Shown here in pieces: positions 26,201-35,736 of a stretch of 57,998 bases of DNA (within the stretch, counting starts at the first letter, position 1; each line of letters opens with the position of its first letter). This stretch comes from Acetobacter persici JCM 25330 (GTDB lineage: Bacteria; Pseudomonadota; Alphaproteobacteria; Acetobacterales; Acetobacteraceae): the NCBI RefSeq assembly GCF_000613905.1, contig NZ_BAJW01000015.1:1-57998 (forward strand). Reading direction: 5' to 3'. Made by a program: the position numbers and the translations under genes. The notes under the pieces are model-generated. The model saw only the letters and a program-made list of their open reading frames with translations, did not search any database and was not told the origin of the DNA.

Positions 26201-26611
26201 ATGAGCAAGCCGAAGCATCCGCGCACGCTCGCGGAAACAGAAGCGCAGGCGATCACGCGCAACATCCGGGTTAGTCCCCGCAAGTTGAACCTTGTTGCCG
26301 GTCTGATCCGCAACAAGCCCGCGTCTCAGGCTGTCGCAACCCTGACGTTCTCCAAGCGTCGCATTGCCCAGGAAGTCAAAAAGACTCTGGAAAGCGCGAT
26401 TGCAAATGCTGAGAACAATCACCAGCTGGACGTTGACCAGCTGGTTGTGAAGACGGCTGAAGTCGGGAAGTCCATTGTCATGCGTCGCTTCCATGCGCGT
26501 GGCCGTGGTCGTTCCGCCCGTGTGGAAAAATTCTTCAGCCATCTGAAGATTGTTGTTGCAGAACGGGCTCCGCAGCCCGAAGCAGCTTCTCCTGAGCAGA
26601 AGGCAGCCTGA
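26201..26611 (+). CDS. rplV: 50S ribosomal protein L22
   Basis: This 136-residue protein has a beta-hairpin that reaches into the exit tunnel (site of macrolide-resistance changes elsewhere). The start is ATG 26201; the open frame before it lies in rps[18 protein letters not shown] and the hairpin [17 protein letters not shown] are present. A C-terminal Ala/Pro/Glu-rich tail of about 15 residues extends beyond the usual core. Confidence 0.95.
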   Translation: MSKPKHPRTLAETEAQAITRNIRVSPRKLNLVAGLIRNKPASQAVATLTFSKRRIAQEVKKTLESAIANAENNHQLDVDQLVVKTAEVGKSIVMRRFHARGRGRSARVEKFFSHLKIVVAERAPQPEAASPEQKAA

Positions 26612-26614
26612 CGT

Positions 26615-27292
26615 ATGGGACATAAAGTCAATCCAATCGGGCTGCGGCTCGGAATCAATCGCACCTGGGATAGCCGTTGGTACGCTGACTCCGACTATTC
26701 TCGTCTGCTGCACGCTGACCTGAAGCTGCGCGCCTTCCTGCGTCGCAAGCTGTCTGGTGCTGGTGTGTCCCGCGTTGTGATCGAACGTCCGGCCAAAAAG
26801 CCGCGCGTTACGATTTATGCAGCACGTCCGGGCGTTGTGATCGGTAAAAAAGGTCAGGACATTGACGCTCTGCGTAAAGAGCTGACCAAAATGGCCGGTA
26901 CGGAAGTGGCTCTCAACATTGTTGAGATCCGCAAGCCGGAAATCGACGCCACGCTGGTTGCTGACAACATTGCGCAGCAGCTCGAACGCCGTGTGGCCTT
27001 CCGTCGCGCCATGAAGCGCGCCGTGCAGTCCGCTATGCGTCTTGGCGCACAGGGTATCCGGATCAACTGCTCCGGCCGTCTTGGTGGTGCAGAAATCGCC
27101 CGTATCGAATGGTATCGTGAAGGACGTGTGCCCCTGCATACGCTCCGTGCAGATATCGATTACGGGACGGCGACTGCACAGACCACGTATGGTGCTTGCG
27201 GTGTGAAGGTGTGGATCTTCAAAGGTGAGATCCTGGCCCATGACCCACTGGCTCAGGACCGCCGGGCGGCCGAGCAGGCCCCTCAGCGCTGA
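26615..27292 (+). CDS. rpsC: 30S ribosomal protein S3
   Basis: This 225-residue protein lies at the mRNA entry channel with a KH domain. [13 protein letters not shown] opens the protein, and the KH GXXG-like segment [12 protein letters not shown] is near residue 70. [25 protein letters not shown] is the C-terminal signature region. The frame is intact. Confidence 0.97.
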   Translation: MGHKVNPIGLRLGINRTWDSRWYADSDYSRLLHADLKLRAFLRRKLSGAGVSRVVIERPAKKPRVTIYAARPGVVIGKKGQDIDALRKELTKMAGTEVALNIVEIRKPEIDATLVADNIAQQLERRVAFRRAMKRAVQSAMRLGAQGIRINCSGRLGGAEIARIEWYREGRVPLHTLRADIDYGTATAQTTYGACGVKVWIFKGEILAHDPLAQDRRAAEQAPQR

Positions 27293-27310
27293 GGCGAAGG
27301 ATAGAAGACA

Positions 27311-27727
27311 ATGCTCTCTCCGAAGCGAACTAAATTCCGTAAGGCTCACAAAGGTCGTATTCACGGCCTGGCCAAAAGCGGCACGACGCTCAACTTCGGT
27401 ACGTTTGGTCTGAAGGCTCTTCAGCCCGAACGTATCACCGCACGGCAGATTGAAGCCTCTCGTCGGGCTATCACCAGAGCGATGAAACGTGCAGGTCGCG
27501 TGTGGATTCGTATTTTTCCTGACCTTCCGGTCTCGACAAAGCCTGCAGAAGTGCGTATGGGCTCGGGCAAGGGATCTCCCGAATACTGGGTGGCCCGTGT
27601 GAAACCCGGTCGCATTTTGTTTGAAATCGAAGGTGTGCCGCCCGAGATCGCGCGTGAAGCGCTGGCTCTCGGTGCAGCAAAGCTGCCGATCAAGACAAAA
27701 TTTGTGACCCGAATTGGAGATGCGTAA
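27311..27727 (+). CDS. rplP: 50S ribosomal protein L16
   Basis: This 138-residue protein helps position A-site t[22 protein letters not shown] and [19 protein letters not shown] are family signatures, including the Arg region that is hydroxylated in some bacteria. Its stop is one base before the rpmC start. Confidence 0.97.
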   Translation: MLSPKRTKFRKAHKGRIHGLAKSGTTLNFGTFGLKALQPERITARQIEASRRAITRAMKRAGRVWIRIFPDLPVSTKPAEVRMGSGKGSPEYWVARVKPGRILFEIEGVPPEIAREALALGAAKLPIKTKFVTRIGDA

Positions 27728-27728
27728 G

Positions 27729-27968
27729 ATGGCGAAGGCAACAAAGCCCGCTGACCTGCGTGCCAAAACGGCCGACGAACTGAACTCACTTCTGCTTGAG
27801 CTGAAGCGTGAGCAGCTCAATCTCCGGTTCCAGCAGGCAACCGGGCAGAACGAGGGCCAGAGCCGCATTCGTGTGGTCCGTCGTGAAATTGCGCGCATCA
27901 AGACGATTGACGCGCAGAATACAAAGAAGACTGCGGCGGGTGCTAAAACATCTGCCGCCATTTCCTGA
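27729..27968 (+). CDS. rpmC: 50S ribosomal protein L29
   Basis: This 79-residue protein sits next to L23 at the tunnel exit. The start is ATG 27729 ([18 protein letters not shown]). [20 protein letters not shown] and [11 protein letters not shown] are typical helices. The Ala/Lys/Thr-rich C-terminal tail makes it longer than average. Confidence 0.95.
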   Translation: MAKATKPADLRAKTADELNSLLLELKREQLNLRFQQATGQNEGQSRIRVVRREIARIKTIDAQNTKKTAAGAKTSAAIS

Positions 27969-27981
27969 AGGGAGTTGGACG

Positions 27982-28254
27982 ATGCCAAGGCGCGTCCTTA
28001 CCGGGCGTGTGACCAGCGACAAAATGGACAAGACTGTAACGGTTCTTGTCGATCGTCGCGTCATGCATCCGCTGTATAAGAAGTTCATTCGTCGCTCTAA
28101 AAAATATGCGGCGCATGATGAAGAGAATGTCTGCAAAGTGGGCGATAGCGTGCGCATCATTGAATGCACGCCGATTTCCAAGCGCAAGACGTGGGCCGTG
28201 GTGGCACGCAATGGTGAGGTCGTTGATGCGTCCTCCGCTGGCGTGTCAGCGTAA
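27982..28254 (+). CDS. rpsQ: 30S ribosomal protein S17
   Basis: This 90-residue OB-fold protein is important early in 30S assembly. The start is ATG 27982 ([19 protein letters not shown]) with GGGAG upstream. [13 protein letters not shown] and [10 protein letters not shown] are conserved. The open frame before the start lies inside rpmC and is not coding in this frame. Confidence 0.96.
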   Translation: MPRRVLTGRVTSDKMDKTVTVLVDRRVMHPLYKKFIRRSKKYAAHDEENVCKVGDSVRIIECTPISKRKTWAVVARNGEVVDASSAGVSA

Positions 28255-28272
28255 GGTAAGGATATCTAGTTC

Positions 28273-28641
28273 ATGATCCATCCCGAGACCAACCTCGACG
28301 TGGCCGACAATTCTGGTGCGCGTCAGGTGCAGTGCATCAAGGTACTGGGCGGCTCCAAGCGGAAGTCCGCCTCGGTCGGCGACGTGATCGTCGTGTCTGT
28401 CAAGGAAGCCATCCCCCGTGGGAAGGTGAAAAAAGGCGACGTGCACCAAGCTGTTATCGTGCGTACCTCTTATCCGGTTCGCCGCCCCGACGGGAGCGCG
28501 ATCCGTTTTGATAAGAACGCTGCTGTTCTGATCAATAAGCAGCAGGAGCCGATCGGCACCCGTATCTTCGGCCCGGTTGTTCGTGAACTGCGTGCGCGCA
28601 AGTTCATGAAAATTATCTCTCTGGCGCCGGAGGTTCTATAA
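28273..28641 (+). CDS. rplN: 50S ribosomal protein L14
   Basis: This 122-residue protein sits at the subunit interface, where it forms bridges and binds the silencing factor Rsf[21 protein letters not shown] and [24 protein letters not shown] are typical. It abuts rplX with no gap. Confidence 0.97.
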   Translation: MIHPETNLDVADNSGARQVQCIKVLGGSKRKSASVGDVIVVSVKEAIPRGKVKKGDVHQAVIVRTSYPVRRPDGSAIRFDKNAAVLINKQQEPIGTRIFGPVVRELRARKFMKIISLAPEVL

Positions 28642-28962
28642 ATGGCTGCTCGCATTAAAAAAGGCGATACGGTTGTTGTCATCACGGGTTCCTCCAAAGG
28701 AACTCAGGGTGAAGTTCTTTCCGTCCGCCCGGCTGAAAATCGCGCGATTGTTCGTGGTGTAGCGCTTGTTAAGCGTCACCAGAAAGCAACGCGTATGGGT
28801 GAAGAAGGCGGCATCATCACGCGTGAAGCCCCGATTCATCTGTCGAATCTGAAACTGGTCGATCCGGCCTCCAAGAAGGCGACCCGCGTTGGGTTCCGTG
28901 TTCTGGAAGACGGGCGGAAAGTTCGTGTTGCAAAAGCAACCGGCGAAGTGATTGAAGGCTGA
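28642..28962 (+). CDS. rplX: 50S ribosomal protein L24
   Basis: This 106-residue assembly-starter protein has an N-terminal KOW motif ([20 protein letters not shown]). The start ATG 28642 follows the rplN stop directly. The C-terminal [14 protein letters not shown] is typical. Confidence 0.96.
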   Translation: MAARIKKGDTVVVITGSSKGTQGEVLSVRPAENRAIVRGVALVKRHQKATRMGEEGGIITREAPIHLSNLKLVDPASKKATRVGFRVLEDGRKVRVAKATGEVIEG

Positions 28963-28972
28963 GGGGGCGAGA

Positions 28973-29542
28973 ATGAGTGAGTCTAAGGGCGTTCGTTCCG
29001 TTCCTCGTATGCAGGAACGTTATGAAGCCGAACTGCGCGCTAAACTGCGTGAACAGTTTGGTTACAAAAACATCATGCAGGTTCCTCGGCTGGAAAAAAT
29101 TGTCCTGAATATGGGCGTTGGTGAAGCTGCGGGCGACCAGAAGAAACTGGATGCTGCCGTTGCTGAAATGACGCTGATCGCAGGTCAGAAGCCGGTTAAG
29201 ACTGTTGCAAAAAAAGCCATCGCGGGCTTCAAAATCCGTGAAGGTCTGCCGATTGGTTGTAAGGTTACGCTGCGCCGTGCGCAGATGTATGAATTCCTTG
29301 ATCGTCTGGTCACAATCGCAATGCCCCGCATTCGCGATTTCCGTGGTCTGCCGGCTAACAAGGGGTTCGACGGACGTGGTAACTTCGCTCTTGGTCTGAA
29401 AGAACAGATCGTTTTCCCTGAAATCGACTACGATAAAGTAGACGAAGTTCGCGGGATGGACGTGGTGTTTGTGACCAGCGCAAAGACGGATGCTGAAGCT
29501 AAGGCGCTTCTTAAAGCGTTCGATCTCCCCTTTGCTGCCTGA
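28973..29542 (+). CDS. rplE: 50S ribosomal protein L5
   Basis: This 189-residue protein binds 5S rRNA. The start is ATG 28973. [20 protein letters not shown] and [20 protein letters not shown] are signatures, as is the C-terminal [18 protein letters not shown]. It is followed by an 83-base gap with a hairpin. Confidence 0.97.
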   Translation: MSESKGVRSVPRMQERYEAELRAKLREQFGYKNIMQVPRLEKIVLNMGVGEAAGDQKKLDAAVAEMTLIAGQKPVKTVAKKAIAGFKIREGLPIGCKVTLRRAQMYEFLDRLVTIAMPRIRDFRGLPANKGFDGRGNFALGLKEQIVFPEIDYDKVDEVRGMDVVFVTSAKTDAEAKALLKAFDLPFAA

Positions 29543-29580
29543 GTGAAATAGGTTACCTGTCACCAGGTGTTGTTGTCTTG

Positions 29581-29600
29581 GAAAACCATCGAAGGTTTTC
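29581..29600 (+). promoter_or_regulatory. Stem-loop in the rplE-rpsN gap
   Basis: GAAAACC (29581-29587) pairs perfectly with GGTTTTC (29594-29600). A smaller ACCTG/CAGGT stem lies just upstream. It sits 25 bases before rpsN. In Escherichia coli the repressor S8 acts near rplE, so a regulatory role is possible, but there is no direct evidence. Confidence 0.3.
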
Positions 29601-29625
29601 GAAGGGTTCCGGAGGATAAAATTAT

Positions 29626-29931
29626 ATGGCTAAGACTTCTGCCATCACGCGTAATGCCAAGCGGACACGCATGGCTGCGCGCGACAAGGAAAAGCGTGCG
29701 GCGCTGAAGAACATTGTGATGGACCGCTCGCTTCCTGTAGAAGATCGGTTTGATGCGTCTTTAAAGCTGGCTGAACTGCCGCGGAATGGTTCACGCGTAC
29801 GTGTCCGTCTCCGTTGCAAACTTACGGGGCGCTCTCGCGGTAACTACCGCAAGTTTGAGCTGTGCCGTATTGCACTGCGTGATCTGGCTTCAAACGGGCA
29901 GATCCCGGGCCTGGTCAAAGCTAGCTGGTAA
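29626..29931 (+). CDS. rpsN: 30S ribosomal protein S14 (zinc-free long form)
   Basis: This 101-residue protein belongs to the 30S head. It is the long form without the CxxC zinc ribbon, as expected for alphaproteobacteria. [25 protein letters not shown] is the C-terminal signature region. A GGAGG ribosome-binding site lies upstream. Confidence 0.97.
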   Translation: MAKTSAITRNAKRTRMAARDKEKRAALKNIVMDRSLPVEDRFDASLKLAELPRNGSRVRVRLRCKLTGRSRGNYRKFELCRIALRDLASNGQIPGLVKASW

Positions 29932-29940
29932 GGGCGCACA

Positions 29941-30339
29941 ATGTCACTTTCTGATCCGCTGGGTGATATGCTCACCCGTATTCGTAACGCGCAGCGTGCA
30001 CGCCATGTGTCCTGCGTGTCGCCGGCTTCCAAGCTGCGTTCGAATGTTCTTGATGCCCTGCAGCGTGAAGGCTACATCCGTGGCTACTCACACGAAGAAA
30101 TTCGCAAAGGCATCACTCAGCTCCATATCGAGCTGAAATATTCCGAAGGCGAGCCGGTTATTAAGGAAATCCACCGCGTGTCCCGTCCGGGCCGCCGTGT
30201 ATATTCCAAAATTAAAGAGTTGCCGCGGGTGCGTGCTGGTCTCGGGGTTTCGATCCTGTCCACACCGCGTGGTGTTCTGTCTGATGTCGAGGCTCGCGCT
30301 GCCAATGTTGGCGGTGAAGTCCTCTGTCGCGTGTTCTGA
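29941..30339 (+). CDS. rpsH: 30S ribosomal protein S8
   Basis: This 132-residue protein of the 30S platform is, in other bacteria, the translational repressor of the spc operon. [15 protein letters not shown] and [16 protein letters not shown] match the family. It is ten bases from rplF. Confidence 0.97.
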   Translation: MSLSDPLGDMLTRIRNAQRARHVSCVSPASKLRSNVLDALQREGYIRGYSHEEIRKGITQLHIELKYSEGEPVIKEIHRVSRPGRRVYSKIKELPRVRAGLGVSILSTPRGVLSDVEARAANVGGEVLCRVF

Positions 30340-30349
30340 GGAGGGATAC

Positions 30350-30881
30350 ATGTCACGTGTAGGCAAATATCCCGTTGATGTTCCCGCAGGGGTGACTGTC
30401 TCGATTGCAGACGGTGTTTTCAAGGCGAAGGGAAAGCTGGGCGAGCTCGCTCTGCCGCTTTCCTCTCACATTGAAGCGGAAATTTCAGACGGGAAAGTCG
30501 CGGTGCGTCCGGTTGGGACTGCAGCGCAGGCTCGTATGATGTGGGGCACAACCCGCGCTCTGATTGCAACGGCGATCAAAGGTGTTTCTGAAGGGTTCTC
30601 AAAGGCTCTTGAGATCAACGGCACCGGTTATCGTGCTGCTGTGCAGGGTTCTAATCTTGTGATGAACCTGGGCTATTCTCACGACGTGGTTTATCCGATC
30701 CCGCAGTATCAAGATCTCCACGCCGCGTCCGACAGCTATCCTTGTCGAAGGTATCGACAAGCAGCGCGTTGGGCAGGTTGCTCTTGATATTCGCAATTTT
30801 CGTAAGCCTGAGCCCTATAAAGGCAAGGGTGTGCGTTATGAGACGGAAACCATTCGTCGCAAGGAAGGCAAGAAGAAATAA
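30350..30881 (+). CDS. rplF: 50S ribosomal protein L6 (one frame break)
   Basis: This protein has about 177 residues after repair and sits near the factor-binding site. The start is ATG 30350 with GAGG upstream. The frame breaks at 30704-30707: CAG-GGT is read with two G missing. The repaired sequence is [20 protein letters not shown], and it ends [17 protein letters not shown] at the TAA (30879-30881), which shares one base with the rplR start. The lost half carries RNA contacts, so the break is probably a sequence error. Confidence 0.92.
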
Positions 30882-31242
30882 TGAGCACTCAGCAGGAACT
30901 GCGGAACCGTCGGCGTGCTCGCCTGCGTTTTCAGCTCCGTCGCAAGGCTGGTGGTCGTCCGCGTCTGTCGGTCTTCCGGTCTGGCAAGAACATCTATGCG
31001 CAGGTCATTGATGACGTGCGCGGATGCACCCTTGCTGCCGCTTCCAGCCTGGATAAAGAACTGCGCTCGTCTCTGAAGACCGGTGCCAACAAGGACAGCG
31101 CTGGCGCTGTTGGTAAACTTGTTGCGCAGCGTGCTGTGGCTGCCGGCGTCTCCCAGGTTGTTTTCGACAGGGGGTCGTATCTTTATCATGGGCGCGTGAA
31201 AGCCTGGCGGAGGCTGCCCGCGAGGGCGGTCTCTCCTTCTGA
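30881..31242 (+). CDS. rplR: 50S ribosomal protein L18 (one frame break near the end)
   Basis: This 5S rRNA-binding protein has about 120 residues after repair. [21 protein letters not shown] is typical. The frame breaks at about 31206: GCC-CTG is read with one C missing. The repaired C-terminus is [15 protein letters not shown] with the stop at 31240-31242, a family-like ending that leaves room for the GAGGAAAGGA ribosome-binding site of rpsE. Without repair the frame would run into rpsE. Confidence 0.92.
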
Positions 31243-31257
31243 GGAAAGGATCACGTA

Positions 31258-31836
31258 ATGGCTCGTGAACCAAGAGAAGGCGGTCGAGGCGGCCGTGATC
31301 GCGAACGCGAAGGCGATGAACTGGTTGATAAACTGGTCACCATCAACCGCGTTGCTAAGGTTGTTAAGGGTGGTCGGCGCTTTGCCTTCGCTGCTCTGGT
31401 TGTCGTTGGTGACCAGAAAGGCCGCGTTGGATATGGTGCTGGTAAAGCCCGTGAAGTGCCGGAAGCTATCAGGAAGGCGACGGAACGTGCCAAGCGTGGC
31501 ATGATCCGCGTGCCGATGAAGGAAGGCCGTACGCTGCATCACGATGTGGCTGGTCACTTCGGTGCTGGTAAGGTTGTTCTGCGCTCTGCTGAAGCAGGGA
31601 CGGGGATCATTGCTGGCGGACCGATGCGCGCTGTTTTTGAAAGCCTGGGCATCAATGACGTGGTTGCCAAGTCCCTCGGGACGCGTAACCCGCACAACAT
31701 GGTGAAAGCGACGTTTGCGGCGCTTGAGCGTTGTGCAAGCCCTCGTTCTGTTGCAAACCGTCGCGGTAAGAAGGTTGCTGAAATCTTCGGTAAGCGCGAT
31801 CAGGCTGCTTCAGGTGTGGAGGCTGCAGATGTCTGA
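31258..31836 (+). CDS. rpsE: 30S ribosomal protein S5
   Basis: This 192-residue protein is involved in decoding accuracy and mRNA unwinding. A Gly/Arg-rich N-terminus precedes [20 protein letters not shown], the S5 double-stranded RNA-binding signature. [22 protein letters not shown] is the second domain. It overlaps rpmD by 8 bases. Confidence 0.97.
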   Translation: MAREPREGGRGGRDREREGDELVDKLVTINRVAKVVKGGRRFAFAALVVVGDQKGRVGYGAGKAREVPEAIRKATERAKRGMIRVPMKEGRTLHHDVAGHFGAGKVVLRSAEAGTGIIAGGPMRAVFESLGINDVVAKSLGTRNPHNMVKATFAALERCASPRSVANRRGKKVAEIFGKRDQAASGVEAADV

Positions 31837-32014
31837 AGCTAAGACCTTCAAAGTCATTCAGATTGCGTCCGGTAACGGCCGCAAGCCTGGCCAGAAAGAG
31901 ACCCTTGTGGGTCTCGGTCTGAACAAGATCGGGCGTGAGCGGGTGTTGGAAGATACCCCTTCAACCCGCGGTATGGTCCGTAAGGTGGCCCACCTCGTGA
32001 AGGTGGAGGATTGA
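31829..32014 (+). CDS. rpmD: 50S ribosomal protein L30
   Basis: This 61-residue small subunit-surface protein starts at ATG 31829, inside the end of rps[20 protein letters not shown] and [18 protein letters not shown] are typical of alphaproteobacterial L30. Confidence 0.95.
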   Translation: MSEAKTFKVIQIASGNGRKPGQKETLVGLGLNKIGRERVLEDTPSTRGMVRKVAHLVKVED

Positions 32015-32015
32015 T

Positions 32016-32507
32016 ATGAATCTGAACGAACTGCGTGATAACGAAGGCTCTCGTTATCGCAAAAAGCGTCTCGGTCGTGGTATCGGTTCTGGTAAAGGCA
32101 AGACCTCCGGTAAAGGTGTGAAGGGGCAGAAAGCACGTGAAGGCGTGTCCCTGAACGGCTTTGAAGGTGGTCAGCTGCCGATCTATCGTCGTCTGCCGAA
32201 GCGTGGCTTCAAAAACATCTTCCGTAAGGCTTATGCTCCGGTTAACCTCGGTGCCATTGAAAAAGCCTTTGCTGATGGCAAGCTTGAAGCTGGCACGACA
32301 GTGACGGAAGAAACGCTGAAAACTGCTGGTCTGGTCGGCACAGGCAAATATGCTGGTGTGCGTATTCTGGCTGAAGGCGAACTGACCCGCGCTGTCACGT
32401 TCGAAGTGTCTGGTGCTTCTGCTTCTGCAGTTGCAGCTATTGAGAAAGCTGGCGGGTCCATCAAGGTCCTGGTGGCTCCTAAGGCTGCTGAAGCCAGCGC
32501 ATCCTGA
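32016..32507 (+). CDS. rplO: 50S ribosomal protein L15
   Basis: This 163-residue late-assembly protein has a Gly/Lys-rich N-terminal extension that enters the rRNA core. [19 protein letters not shown] and [18 protein letters not shown] are signatures. It is followed by a strong hairpin before secY. Confidence 0.97.
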   Translation: MNLNELRDNEGSRYRKKRLGRGIGSGKGKTSGKGVKGQKAREGVSLNGFEGGQLPIYRRLPKRGFKNIFRKAYAPVNLGAIEKAFADGKLEAGTTVTEETLKTAGLVGTGKYAGVRILAEGELTRAVTFEVSGASASAVAAIEKAGGSIKVLVAPKAAEASAS

Positions 32508-32514
32508 TGTTTTG

Positions 32515-32547
32515 GTCAGAAGGGCAGTCCTGTACTGTTCTTCTGGC
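32515..32547 (+). promoter_or_regulatory. 14-bp stem-loop between rplO and secY
   Basis: Positions 32515-32528 pair with 32534-32547 over 14 bp, including three G-U pairs, with a 5-base loop. No T-run follows. It begins 8 bases after the rplO stop. It may protect the upstream ribosomal mRNA or lower secY expression relative to the ribosomal genes. Confidence 0.5.
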
Positions 32548-32643
32548 TGATACTTCTCCAGATGTGGTCTGGGTTAACTCTTAGACTATCATGACAGCGT
32601 CCCGCGTTATGTGGTGGCGCTGTTTGTGTGAAAGGACGGATGC

Positions 32644-34002
32644 ATGGCTTCCGCGGCCGAACAGTTGGCTGCCAACTTCAATGTGGGCTCCTTTGCCAAG
32701 GCAACCGAACTCAAAAAGCGGATTTGGTTCACGCTTGGTGCGCTGATTATTTACCGTCTTGGCACATACATTCCGGTTCCGGGTGTGGATGCGACGGTAA
32801 TGGGGCAGCTTCTGGCTCAGCATCAGGGTGGCATTCTGGGCATGTTCAACATGTTCACCGGTGGTGCGCTTGGGCGTATGACCGTTTTTGCCCTCAATAT
32901 CATGCCTTACATTTCTGCCTCGATTATCGTGCAGTTGATGTCCACGGCAGTTCCTTCTCTGGAAGCCTTGAAAAAAGAAGGTGAGCAGGGGCGGAAAAAG
33001 CTCAATCAGTACACACGCTATCTGACTGTGTTTATTGCGTTATTTCAGGCTTACGGCATTGCCGTCGGGCTTGAGAGTATGCATAGCGCAGCTGGATCCG
33101 CTGTTGTGAACCCGGGCGTGTTCTTTCTGGTTTCCTGCGTGATCACCCTTGTGGGTGGCACCATGTTCCTGATGTGGCTGGGTGAGCAGATTACGTCCCG
33201 AGGTGTCGGGAATGGAATCTCCCTTATTATCTTTGCCGGTATTGTGGCCAACCTGCCGCATGCCATGGCAAGTCTGTTCCAGCTTGGATACACGGGTGCG
33301 CTTTCACCTTTCTTCGTGCTGGTCTTTCTTGTTCTGGCCGCGGTGACCATTACGTTCATCGTGTTTATGGAGCAGGCCCAACGGCGTGTTGTGATCCAGT
33401 ATCCCAAGCGACAGATGGGGCAGAGGATGTTTGGGGGGGATACCACCCATATGCCTCTTAAAGTGAATACAGCGGGCGTCATTCCGCCAATTTTCGCATC
33501 GTCTGTGCTTCTGATTCCGGTTACCATCTCCGGCTTCATGAACGGTAAGTCTATGCCGGGCTGGTTGTCGTTTCTGGGTGAAGAGCTGGGGCAGGGGCAG
33601 CCGCTCTATATGCTGTTTTACGCCGCCATGATCGTGTTCTTCTCGTACTTTTATGCGGCAGTCACGTTTAACCCAGCGGAAACTGCGGATAACCTGCGGA
33701 AGCAGGGGGGCTTTATTCCGGGTATTCGCCCCGGTGCGGCTACGGCAACCTACTTCGATAAAATTCTCACGCGCCTGACGACGATTGGCGCTGCCTATAT
33801 GGTTCTTGTCTGTCTGTTACCGCAGATTCTGATCAGCCGTTACAACGTGCCTTTCTATTTTGGAGGCACAAGTCTGATCATTATCGTGTCGGTCACTATT
33901 GATACCGTGACGCAGGTGCAGTCGCATCTTGTTGCGCATCAGTATCAGGGGCTTATGCGGCGGTCTCGTGGTGGCAAGAAGCAGAGGGTTATCAGACGAT
34001 GA
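32644..34002 (+). CDS. secY: Preprotein translocase subunit SecY
   Basis: This 452-residue channel of the Sec translocon has ten membrane helices. The start is ATG 32644 (MASAAEQLAANFNVG). ALGRMTVFALNIMPYISASI is the TM2 region, GVGNGISLIIFAGIVANLP lies in the middle, and the C-terminal QYQGLMRRSRGGKKQRVIRR is basic and cytoplasmic. The partner secE is not in this window. The stop overlaps the adk start as ATGA. Confidence 0.97.
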   Translation: MASAAEQLAANFNVGSFAKATELKKRIWFTLGALIIYRLGTYIPVPGVDATVMGQLLAQHQGGILGMFNMFTGGALGRMTVFALNIMPYISASIIVQLMSTAVPSLEALKKEGEQGRKKLNQYTRYLTVFIALFQAYGIAVGLESMHSAAGSAVVNPGVFFLVSCVITLVGGTMFLMWLGEQITSRGVGNGISLIIFAGIVANLPHAMASLFQLGYTGALSPFFVLVFLVLAAVTITFIVFMEQAQRRVVIQYPKRQMGQRMFGGDTTHMPLKVNTAGVIPPIFASSVLLIPVTISGFMNGKSMPGWLSFLGEELGQGQPLYMLFYAAMIVFFSYFYAAVTFNPAETADNLRKQGGFIPGIRPGAATATYFDKILTRLTTIGAAYMVLVCLLPQILISRYNVPFYFGGTSLIIIVSVTIDTVTQVQSHLVAHQYQGLMRRSRGGKKQRVIRR

Positions 34003-34649
34003 ACGTGATTTTTCTGGGGCCTCCCGGTGCCGGGAAGGGAACGCAGTCCAAGCGGCTGGAAGAGCAGTACGGGCTGGTGCAGATTTCTACCGGTGACATG
34101 CTGCGTGCCGAGGTTGCTCGTGGGTCTGACATTGGTAAGCAGGCAAAATCTCTGATGGATGCCGGGAAACTGGTACCGGATGAGCTGATTATCGCCATGC
34201 TGCATTCCCGTATCGGGCAGCCTGACTGTGCAAAGGGATTTATCCTTGATGGATTCCCGCGCACTCTCGGGCAGGCAGATGCGCTGGATAAGATGCTTTC
34301 TGCCGAGAATAAAAAAATAGATGTGGTTCTGTTTCTAGATGTTGATGAAGACATTCTGGCAGACCGAATCTCCGGACGCTTTACGTGCAGCAAGTGTGGC
34401 GCGACGTATAACGAAGTCTCCAAGCCTCCTAAAAAGGAAGGCGAGTGTGATGTATGTGGCAGCCATGAATTCAAGCGGCGGGCGGATGACAAGCGTGAAA
34501 CGGTTGTTGAGCGCCTGAAGGAATACCGGAATTTGACGGCTCCGATTCTTCCTTTTTATGAAAAAACCGGACGGCTTTATAAAATTAATGGAATGCTTCC
34601 GACCGCTCAGGTCACGGCAGACATTGAAGCTGTCATGGCGGGAAAGTGA
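33999..34649 (+). CDS. adk: Adenylate kinase, zinc-type LID
   Basis: This 216-residue enzyme interconverts ATP, AMP and ADP. The P-loop is GPPGAGKGT (residues 7-15), the NMP-binding segment STGDMLRAEV and the DGFPRT motif are present. The LID contains four Cys (130, 133, 150, 153) arranged CxxC-CxxC, so it probably binds a structural zinc ion. It overlaps secY by ATGA, so the two are co-translated, an arrangement common in alphaproteobacteria. Confidence 0.96.
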   Translation: MNVIFLGPPGAGKGTQSKRLEEQYGLVQISTGDMLRAEVARGSDIGKQAKSLMDAGKLVPDELIIAMLHSRIGQPDCAKGFILDGFPRTLGQADALDKMLSAENKKIDVVLFLDVDEDILADRISGRFTCSKCGATYNEVSKPPKKEGECDVCGSHEFKRRADDKRETVVERLKEYRNLTAPILPFYEKTGRLYKINGMLPTAQVTADIEAVMAGK

Positions 34650-34679
34650 CAGATCACGAAAAAGTGATCTGTTTTCGTT
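34650..34679 (+). terminator. Terminator after adk
   Basis: CAGATCAC (34650-34657) and GTGATCTG (34664-34671) form a perfect 8-bp stem with loop GAAAAA, followed by TTTTCGTT. It starts right after the adk stop. A promoter-like sequence for rpsM overlaps its end, so transcription is probably restarted there. Confidence 0.65.
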
Positions 34680-34704
34680 GACTTGTGCGGGTGGCCGGTA
34701 TATT
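34678..34704 (+). promoter_or_regulatory. Candidate rpsM promoter
   Basis: TTGACT (34678-34683) and TATATT (34699-34704) are good sigma-70-like boxes with a short 15-base spacer. It lies between the adk terminator and rpsM, where the alpha operon would need its own promoter. The short spacer lowers confidence. Confidence 0.5.
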
Positions 34705-34786
34705 TCGCGGCCACTGATTGAAATCATGCATCCATGTGATGCCAGTAGCGTTCGACCAGCGAGTTGAACCGACAGGAGTGTAAAGC

Positions 34787-35164
34787 GTGGCACGTATTGC
34801 CGGCGTGAATGTCCCGACCAACAAACGGGTTGTTATCGGGCTTCAGTATATTTACGGAATTGGCGCAACCAAGGCAGCTCAGATCTGCGAGAAGGTTGGT
34901 ATTGCCGATGCAAAGCGCGTGAACGAGCTGAGCGATGATGAAATCGCAAAGCTGCGTGAAGTGATCGACACCGACTATCGCGTTGAAGGTGACCTGCGTC
35001 GTGAAGTCGCAATGAACATCAAGCGTCTGATGGATCTGGGCTGCTACCGCGGTCTCCGTCACCGTCGCGGCCTGCCGGTGCATGGTCAGAGAACCCACAC
35101 CAACGCCCGTACACGTAAGGGTAAGGCTGTGGCGATCGCTGGTAAGAAGAAAGCCACGCGTTAA
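34787..35164 (+). CDS. rpsM: 30S ribosomal protein S13
   Basis: This 125-residue protein of the 30S head contacts P-site tRNA and L5. The start is GTG 34787 with CAGGAG upstream; the product begins [44 protein letters not shown] is the C-terminal signature. It opens the alpha operon. Confidence 0.97.
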   Translation: MARIAGVNVPTNKRVVIGLQYIYGIGATKAAQICEKVGIADAKRVNELSDDEIAKLREVIDTDYRVEGDLRREVAMNIKRLMDLGCYRGLRHRRGLPVHGQRTHTNARTRKGKAVAIAGKKKATR

Positions 35165-35230
35165 TCTGATTTGTTGAGGATTTCCGGACGGCTTTTGCGG
35201 GCTTCTGGGCAGGACTGAGGTAGGAAAACA

Positions 35231-35623
35231 ATGGCGAAAGCCGCTACACCGCGTATTCGTAAAAAAGAGCGCAAGAACATTATTTCTGGCGTGGCACATG
35301 TTCTGTCCACGTTTAACAACACCATGATCACCATCTCTGATGCGCAGGGGAATGCAATTTCCTGGTCTTCAGCCGGTGCTCAGGGCTTCAAAGGCTCCCG
35401 TAAGTCTACGCCGTATGCGGCGCAGGTTGCTGCTGAAGACGCAGGCCGCAAGGCCCGTGAACACGGCATGGAAACGCTGGAAATCGAAGTGTCCGGCCCT
35501 GGGTCAGGGCGTGAAAGCGCTCTGCGTGCTCTGCAGGCTGTCGGTTTTTCCATTACCTCTATCCGTGACATGACGCCGGTACCGCACAACGGTTGCCGCC
35601 CGCGCAAGCGTCGTCGCGTCTAA
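35231..35623 (+). CDS. rpsK: 30S ribosomal protein S11
   Basis: This 130-residue platform protein sits near the mRNA exit. [19 protein letters not shown] and the C-terminal [16 protein letters not shown] are hallmarks. rpsD does not follow; rpoA does, as in other alphaproteobacteria. Confidence 0.97.
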   Translation: MAKAATPRIRKKERKNIISGVAHVLSTFNNTMITISDAQGNAISWSSAGAQGFKGSRKSTPYAAQVAAEDAGRKAREHGMETLEIEVSGPGSGRESALRALQAVGFSITSIRDMTPVPHNGCRPRKRRRV

Positions 35624-35636
35624 GCATTAAGGTTGT

Positions 35637-35658
35637 GCGGCTACCTGAGTGTAGCCGC
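35637..35658 (+). promoter_or_regulatory. Stem-loop in the rpsK-rpoA gap
   Basis: GCGGCTAC (35637-35644) pairs perfectly with GTAGCCGC (35651-35658), followed by CATCTTTT. It could be a weak terminator or attenuator that lowers rpoA expression relative to the ribosomal genes. Confidence 0.45.
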
Positions 35659-35736
35659 CATCTTTTCGCTGTTCTGTTAATTTTCTGAGAAATCGCTGCG
35701 ATCCGCAGTTTTTTTTCATATTGAAAGGCCGGTACC

